Shown piece by piece: positions 60,448 through 64,000 of a stretch of DNA of 64,000 nucleotides. A program made the position numbers and the translations under genes. Source of the stretch: RH-AL1 sp965277735. Lineage in GTDB: Bacteria; Pseudomonadota; Alphaproteobacteria; Rhizobiales; Beijerinckiaceae. The notes below the pieces were generated by a model. The model saw only the letters and a list, made by a program, of their open reading frames with translations, was not told the origin of the DNA and made no database searches. Every line of letters begins with the position of its first letter. Positions within the stretch are counted from its first letter, which is position 1. Location of the stretch: NCBI GenBank assembly GCA_965277735.1, contig CBDIDO010000003.1:124001-188000 (forward strand), read 5' to 3'.

Positions 60448-61341
60448 TTATTTGCTTCCGCTGTTCAGGCCGGCGTTCTTGCCGATTGTCAGCCCGATGC
60501 CGGACCAGTCAATGTCCTCGCCCTCCTTGGCGATCGTCTCGAGCAGGTGGTTGCGCAGCACGCTCAGCACCGGCATCGCGACGCGGTGCTTCTCGGCCGA
60601 CTCGCCGACGAGACGCATGTCCTTCAGGCCAAGCGGCGCCTTGAAGCCGGCCGGCCGGTAGCGATCCTCGACGATCATCTTGCCGTAGTTCTTGTAGACG
60701 GGCGCATCGAACAGCGTGCCCGTGAGGACCTCGTACAGCGCGGCTTTCGGTACGCCGCCCTTCTCGGCCAGCGTCATCGCCTCGCCCATCGTCTCGATCG
60801 CGGCGAGGATGGCGAAGTTGCCGCAGAGCTTGACGAGGTTGGCCGCCGACGGAGTCTCGCCGACGCGGAAGGTACGCTGGCCGATCGCCTCGAAGGCGGG
60901 CTCGGCCTCGTCGATGTCCGCCGACTTGCCGGCGGCGACGATGAACAGCTTGCCGGCCGCCGCCGCCTCGGGGCGTCCGAACACCGGCGCCGAGACGTAG
61001 CGCTGGCCGTGCGCCTCATGCTCGGCGGTGAGCCGATCGGCCGTCGCGACCGAGATGGTCGAAAGCGAGACGTGCAGCGAGCGCTCGGGCAGGCCTTTCA
61101 TCAGGCCTTCCTCACCGCGCAGCACCGAGAGCAGCGCGGCATCGTCCGACAGCATGGTGAAGACGATCGCGGCGTCGTCGGCGGCCTCCGCCGGCGAGCC
61201 CGCCTCGCGCGCGCCAGCCGCTTTCAGCTCCTCGGCCTTGCCCGGGCTGCGGTTCCAGACCGTGACCTCGTGACCGGCCTTCACGAGGTTGGCCGCGATG
61301 CCGGTCCCCATGGATCCGAGGCCGATGAACCCGATGCTCAT
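60448..61341 (-). CDS. 3-hydroxyisobutyrate dehydrogenase-family oxidoreductase
   Basis: A 297-residue beta-hydroxyacid dehydrogenase. NAD(P)-binding IGFIGLGSMGTGIAANLVKA; substrate loop VSAPVFGRPEAAAAGKL, which differs from the usual DAPVSGG of 3-HIBDH; catalytic Lys in NLVKLCGNF. The variant loop places it in a branch of unassigned substrate (glyoxylate/succinic semialdehyde reductase-like or imine-reductase-like enzymes). ATG 61341, GGGAG upstream. Confidence 0.87.
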   Translation of the reverse strand: MSIGFIGLGSMGTGIAANLVKAGHEVTVWNRSPGKAEELKAAGAREAGSPAEAADDAAIVFTMLSDDAALLSVLRGEEGLMKGLPERSLHVSLSTISVATADRLTAEHEAHGQRYVSAPVFGRPEAAAAGKLFIVAAGKSADIDEAEPAFEAIGQRTFRVGETPSAANLVKLCGNFAILAAIETMGEAMTLAEKGGVPKAALYEVLTGTLFDAPVYKNYGKMIVEDRYRPAGFKAPLGLKDMRLVGESAEKHRVAMPVLSVLRNHLLETIAKEGEDIDWSGIGLTIGKNAGLNSGSK

Positions 61342-61443
61342 ATGTGTCTCCCGCAGGCGCCGCGTCGGCTTAGGAGCCGCACGTCGCGCACGGAAATGAG
61401 CCAAGCGGGACGGGAGTTCAACCCTCGTCCCTCGACGGGCGCC

Positions 61444-61851
61444 TCAGTAGAACGGGTTGAGGTGCGCCGGCTCGGAGCGCAGCGGCAGAGGGGAGAGCCC
61501 TGCGGAGAACGTGTATCCCTCGACGGATCCGAAGAGCGCGAAGAGCCCCCCGTTGGCGCGCGCGCGCACCATGTGCATGTAGCGGCCGCCGCGGAAATCC
61601 TGGCCGATAATGACGAGCGAATTGTCCTCGACGTAGCGGCAGCCGGGGAACGAGAAGATGCCGATCGGCGCCTGTGCGACCTGCGCGTCGAGGAGAGCCT
61701 CGAGCTGGCCCCGCGTGGTGCAGAACGGCTGACCGTGCGAGGTCGCAAACAGATTCGCGCCGGCGATCGGCTCGTCGGCCATCGCCACGCCAACACTGGC
61801 TATACCGAAGATGCCGAGCACAGCCAGGAGAACCAAGGTGAGGCGCTTCAT
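61444..61851 (-). CDS. Secreted hypothetical protein
   Basis: A 135-residue protein with a signal peptide (LTLVLLAVLGIFGIASVGVA, cleavage near MAD) and a mature part with two cysteines (PFCTTRGQLEALLDAQVAQA, FPGCRYVEDNSLVIIGQDF). No recognised domain. It lies downstream of pal by about 150 bp on the same strand. Confidence 0.7.
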   Translation of the reverse strand: MKRLTLVLLAVLGIFGIASVGVAMADEPIAGANLFATSHGQPFCTTRGQLEALLDAQVAQAPIGIFSFPGCRYVEDNSLVIIGQDFRGGRYMHMVRARANGGLFALFGSVEGYTFSAGLSPLPLRSEPAHLNPFY

Positions 61852-61998
61852 CGATCATCCCCGTCGGCGTCGCGTCGCGACGCGCTCGACGGGAGACTAT
61901 AACGGGCCTCTTCGACCCGCACGAGCGGCCCGACGTCGCCCTGCGGCGATTTTCGTCGGGCCTGCCCTTCAAGTCACACTCGAGAAATCAGAGCAGTA

Positions 61999-62565
61999 TC
62001 AGCTCTGGCTGCCTTCGCCGACGTTGGTGACGGCGCGGCGGTTCTGCGACCAGCAGGAGATGTCGTTGCACACTTGCACCGGGCGCTCCTTGCCGTAGCT
62101 GATCGTGCGGATGCGCGAGGCCGGGATGCCGCGGGCGACCATGTACTGCTTGACCGTCGTGGCGCGGCGTTCGCCGAGGGCGAAATTGTACTCGCGCGTG
62201 CCGCGCTCGTCAGCGTGGCCCTCGACGATGAAGGGGCGGTCGTAGCGCTGCAGCCAGGCGACCTGGCGATCGAGCGTTGCCTGCGCCTTGGCGGTCAGGT
62301 CGGACGAATCCGACTCGAAGAAGACGCGGTCGCCGGCGGTCTGCGCAAACTCCTGGGCGCTGCCTGGCAGCCCGCTGCCGTTGACGCGGCCGTTGCCGTA
62401 GCCGGCGCCCTCGCCGTTGCCGTAACCGGAGCCGGTGCGGCTGCCGCCGCCGGCCATGCCAGCGAGGCCTTCCTCGCCCGGCGTCTTGGCGCAACCGGCG
62501 ATGGCGAGGCCGACGCAAACGACGGCGGCGAGCTTGACGGCAGAAAACTTGACCTGGAGGCGCAT
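61999..62565 (-). CDS. pal: Peptidoglycan-associated lipoprotein
   Basis: A 188-residue Pal: lipobox AIAGC (C25), a Gly/Ser/Asn linker with repeated GYGNG, and an OmpA-type peptidoglycan-binding domain (VFFESDSSDLTAKAQATLDR, EGHADERGTREYNFALGERR, TISYGKERP). It tethers the outer membrane to peptidoglycan and works with TolB. tolB and the other tol genes are not adjacent: upstream is a 352-bp gap and an unrelated plus-strand gene, downstream an unrelated secreted protein. Confidence 0.95.
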   Translation of the reverse strand: MRLQVKFSAVKLAAVVCVGLAIAGCAKTPGEEGLAGMAGGGSRTGSGYGNGEGAGYGNGRVNGSGLPGSAQEFAQTAGDRVFFESDSSDLTAKAQATLDRQVAWLQRYDRPFIVEGHADERGTREYNFALGERRATTVKQYMVARGIPASRIRTISYGKERPVQVCNDISCWSQNRRAVTNVGEGSQS

Positions 62566-62917
62566 GGCCTGTCTCCGAACGCGAACAACTGCGTTCTGGA
62601 TTAGCCCGCGCGGGTTAAGCGGAGGTGTTCGTCAACCTTAGCGAAGCGTTTCGCGACCGCCTTCGATTGAAACGATGCGTTTATGGTTAAGCGCACGTTG
62701 CGGGGAGCCATCGTGGGCCTCGGGTTAACGCGGCGGTCGAGGACGGCCTCCGGCCGGCTGACCGTGAGGCACATGGCGGTTTTCGCGTCGATCGTCGTGC
62801 CGCGCGGAACACAGGGGCCGAGCAAACGTCGCCAAGGATCGCCTCGGCCGCGAAACGCAACCATAACGCGCTGTGAATAGCGTGAGTTGTGTGGATTGAT
62901 CTCTGAATTGTTCGACC
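62566..62917. other. Intergenic region with GTTAA repeats
   Basis: This 352-bp region between the divergent pal and a secreted hypothetical gene holds several GGTTAA motifs (near 62613, 62682 and 62723), but no convincing gene. A possible 65-codon plus-strand frame at 62683-62880 is arginine-rich and has no ribosome-binding site. Promoters for both flanking genes are presumed here. Confidence 0.45.
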
Positions 62918-63529
62918 GTGTTGCGTGCCGTGCCTTTGCGTTTTGCCCTTGCCCTGTGGCTTCTCCTCGCGTCTCTTGCCGCGGCGCGCGACAGCAGCGA
63001 TGGGCCGGCCACCAACACGGTAACGGGCTCCGATTCCAGCGCCTTCGGTGGGCGCCTCGCGCTCTATCAGGCGCCGGGCATGGTCATCGCGCTGCAAGCG
63101 CTGGAGCAGCCGGCGGTCGGTGATCAAAGCAATGCCGAGATCCTCGCCGATAGCGGCGCACGGAGCTTCGCGAGCGATCTCCGCGTGATGCTTGGCAAAA
63201 GCTTCACCTGCTTCGGCCTGCCGGCTTTCGTCGACATTGATCCGGGCGCGCGATTGCGCGCCGGTCCGTTGCCCACGGAGGCGCGCGTCGACGCCACGCT
63301 CGGCGTGCGGCTCAAGCCGTGGCTCCTCATGATGGTGCAGGACTTTTTGAGCTTCGCCGCGCCGGCCGGCCCGCTGGTGCCGCGCACCGACTACAGCAAG
63401 CTGCAGGCCTCGCTCGTCTACGACGTCTCGCGCGTCTGGTCCGTCCAGATCGGTGGGATGCGAACCTTCTCCGGGCGCAACATCGTGCGCGAGACGGGGC
63501 CGCTCGCCGCCCTTTGGTACAGGTTCTGA
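62918..63529 (+). CDS. Secreted hypothetical protein, possible outer-membrane barrel
   Basis: A 203-residue protein starting at GTG 62918 with a signal peptide (FALALWLLLASLAAARD). The remainder has alternating strands and ends ETGPLAALWYRF, with a terminal Phe as in outer-membrane barrels; strand-like stretches (KLQASLVYDVSRVWSVQIGG) support a small barrel. I recognise no family. It is not related to pal. Confidence 0.6.
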   Translation: MLRAVPLRFALALWLLLASLAAARDSSDGPATNTVTGSDSSAFGGRLALYQAPGMVIALQALEQPAVGDQSNAEILADSGARSFASDLRVMLGKSFTCFGLPAFVDIDPGARLRAGPLPTEARVDATLGVRLKPWLLMMVQDFLSFAAPAGPLVPRTDYSKLQASLVYDVSRVWSVQIGGMRTFSGRNIVRETGPLAALWYRF

Positions 63530-63558
63530 TTGCGGCGTTGACCAGCTAGAGCTGGTGC

Positions 63559-63981
63559 ATGGATCTCCCGCTGCGCATGGACGCCGATCAACTTGCGGCT
63601 TTCCTCGACGAGGCTTTTCCGCCGGCGGCGCGACGCGCGTTCGGCGACATCGCTTCTGTCGCCTCGGGCCACGTGCAGATGCGTCTTGCGCCGACGCAGG
63701 CGATGACGCGGCCTGGCGGCTTCGTCGCAGGGCCGGTGCTGATGGGTATGGCCGACGTCGCGGGCTACGCGGTCGTGCTCGCGCATATCGGGCCAGTCGC
63801 CATGGCCGTCACCAACACGCTGACGATGAATTTCCTGCGCGCCTGCCGCTGCGAGCCCGTCGTCGCCGACGCGCGATTGCTGAAGCTCGGGCGCCGGCTC
63901 GCGCTCGTCGACGTCCGGCTGTGGCAGGACGACGAGCGAAAGCTCACCGGACAGGCGACGGTCGGCTACGCGCTGCCGTGA
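63559..63981 (+). CDS. PaaI-like acyl-CoA thioesterase
   Basis: A 140-residue hotdog protein. The core motif RPGGFVAGPVLMGMADVAGY carries the GG/GP turn and catalytic Asp expected of the PaaI family; later TLTMNFLRACRCEPVVADAR and LTGQATVGYALP match. It should hydrolyse a short or aromatic acyl-CoA thioester. Start ATG 63559. The gene is complete; only 19 bp remain after it. Confidence 0.85.
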   Translation: MDLPLRMDADQLAAFLDEAFPPAARRAFGDIASVASGHVQMRLAPTQAMTRPGGFVAGPVLMGMADVAGYAVVLAHIGPVAMAVTNTLTMNFLRACRCEPVVADARLLKLGRRLALVDVRLWQDDERKLTGQATVGYALP

Positions 63982-64000
63982 AGCGCTCTCAAAGCCCCGC

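Noticed and set aside
62683..62880. 65-codon plus-strand frame upstream of the secreted hypothetical gene
   Set aside because: Arg/Thr/Ser-rich product, no ribosome-binding site, lies in the presumed pal promoter region.

Overview
This is a 64 kb stretch of GC-rich chromosome (roughly two thirds GC by eye) from an alphaproteobacterium, most likely of the Hyphomicrobiales/Rhizobiales. The taxonomic cues are the flagellar gene order motA-fliM-fliN-fliG-flhB, the PhaR/PhaAB polyhydroxyalkanoate (PHA) genes, a set of small families I associate with this order (DUF2865, DUF3008, DUF1236, the ADLPAR-type outer-membrane barrel), and heavy use of TTG and GTG starts. I see no rRNA, tRNA, CRISPR array, transposase, phage gene or attachment site. 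The window reads as ordinary core and soft-core chromosome.

Layout. 1-4.9 kb: an MFS transporter (cut by the window edge) with its MarR regulator, then a tetR-carbohydrate kinase operon divergent from an isochorismatase-like hydrolase and an AbrB-type membrane protein, with a pair of matching operator palindromes between them. 4.9-10.4 kb: a minus-strand flagellar motor and switch operon ending in an unknown protein and a PilZ protein. 10.4-16.3 kb: pheT without an adjacent pheS, cdd, a GAF-PAS-GGDEF(degenerate)-EAL protein and two small proteins. 16.4-22.3 kb: the multidomain NHEJ ligase LigD, a DUF2865 protein, an FMN-binding protein and a DUF2252 protein. 22.3-25.2 kb: phaR divergent from phaA-phaB. 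25.2-31.7 kb: small unknown genes, a DUF4130-UdgX fusion, an outer-membrane barrel, a cupin, galU, a frameshifted small gene, and YcxB-like and DUF4442 proteins. 31.8-43.8 kb: ligA, a multi-pass membrane protein reminiscent of SLC44, then a complete minus-strand potassium operon: 27-residue peptide, kdpF, kdpA, kdpB, kdpC, kdpD, kdpE and a PtsN-like EIIA protein. 43.9-64 kb: an intact membrane-bound GGDEF-EAL protein, a PHB-depolymerase-family esterase, a MaoC protein, DUF1223, DUF3008, an RluA-type pseudouridine synthase, lptM-lysA, a Rieske protein, DUF3089, purL, an LLM oxidoreductase, DUF1236, an orphan histidine kinase, atoE, a beta-hydroxyacid-dehydrogenase-family enzyme, pal, and a PaaI thioesterase cut close to the window edge.

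Themes. (1) Carbon storage: PhaA/PhaB synthesis steps and PhaR regulation, plus an esterase of the PHB-depolymerase family, a MaoC hydratase and a short-chain fatty-acid transporter scattered across the window; phaC is not here. (2) Potassium homeostasis: Kdp with its own EIIA-Ntr paralogue. (3) Cyclic di-GMP: two EAL proteins (one with a degenerate GGDEF) and a PilZ effector in the flagellar operon. (4) DNA repair: LigD, LigA and UdgX.

No wholly new system stands out. The observations I consider most worth following are the kdp-linked EIIA protein and 27-residue leader peptide, the duplicated TetR operators, the DUF4130-UdgX fusion without its usual radical-SAM partner, the SLC44-like membrane protein, and a small gene at about 30.5 kb with a strong ribosome-binding site and a one-base frameshift. 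Functions are assigned from recognisable motifs only; no database search was possible.
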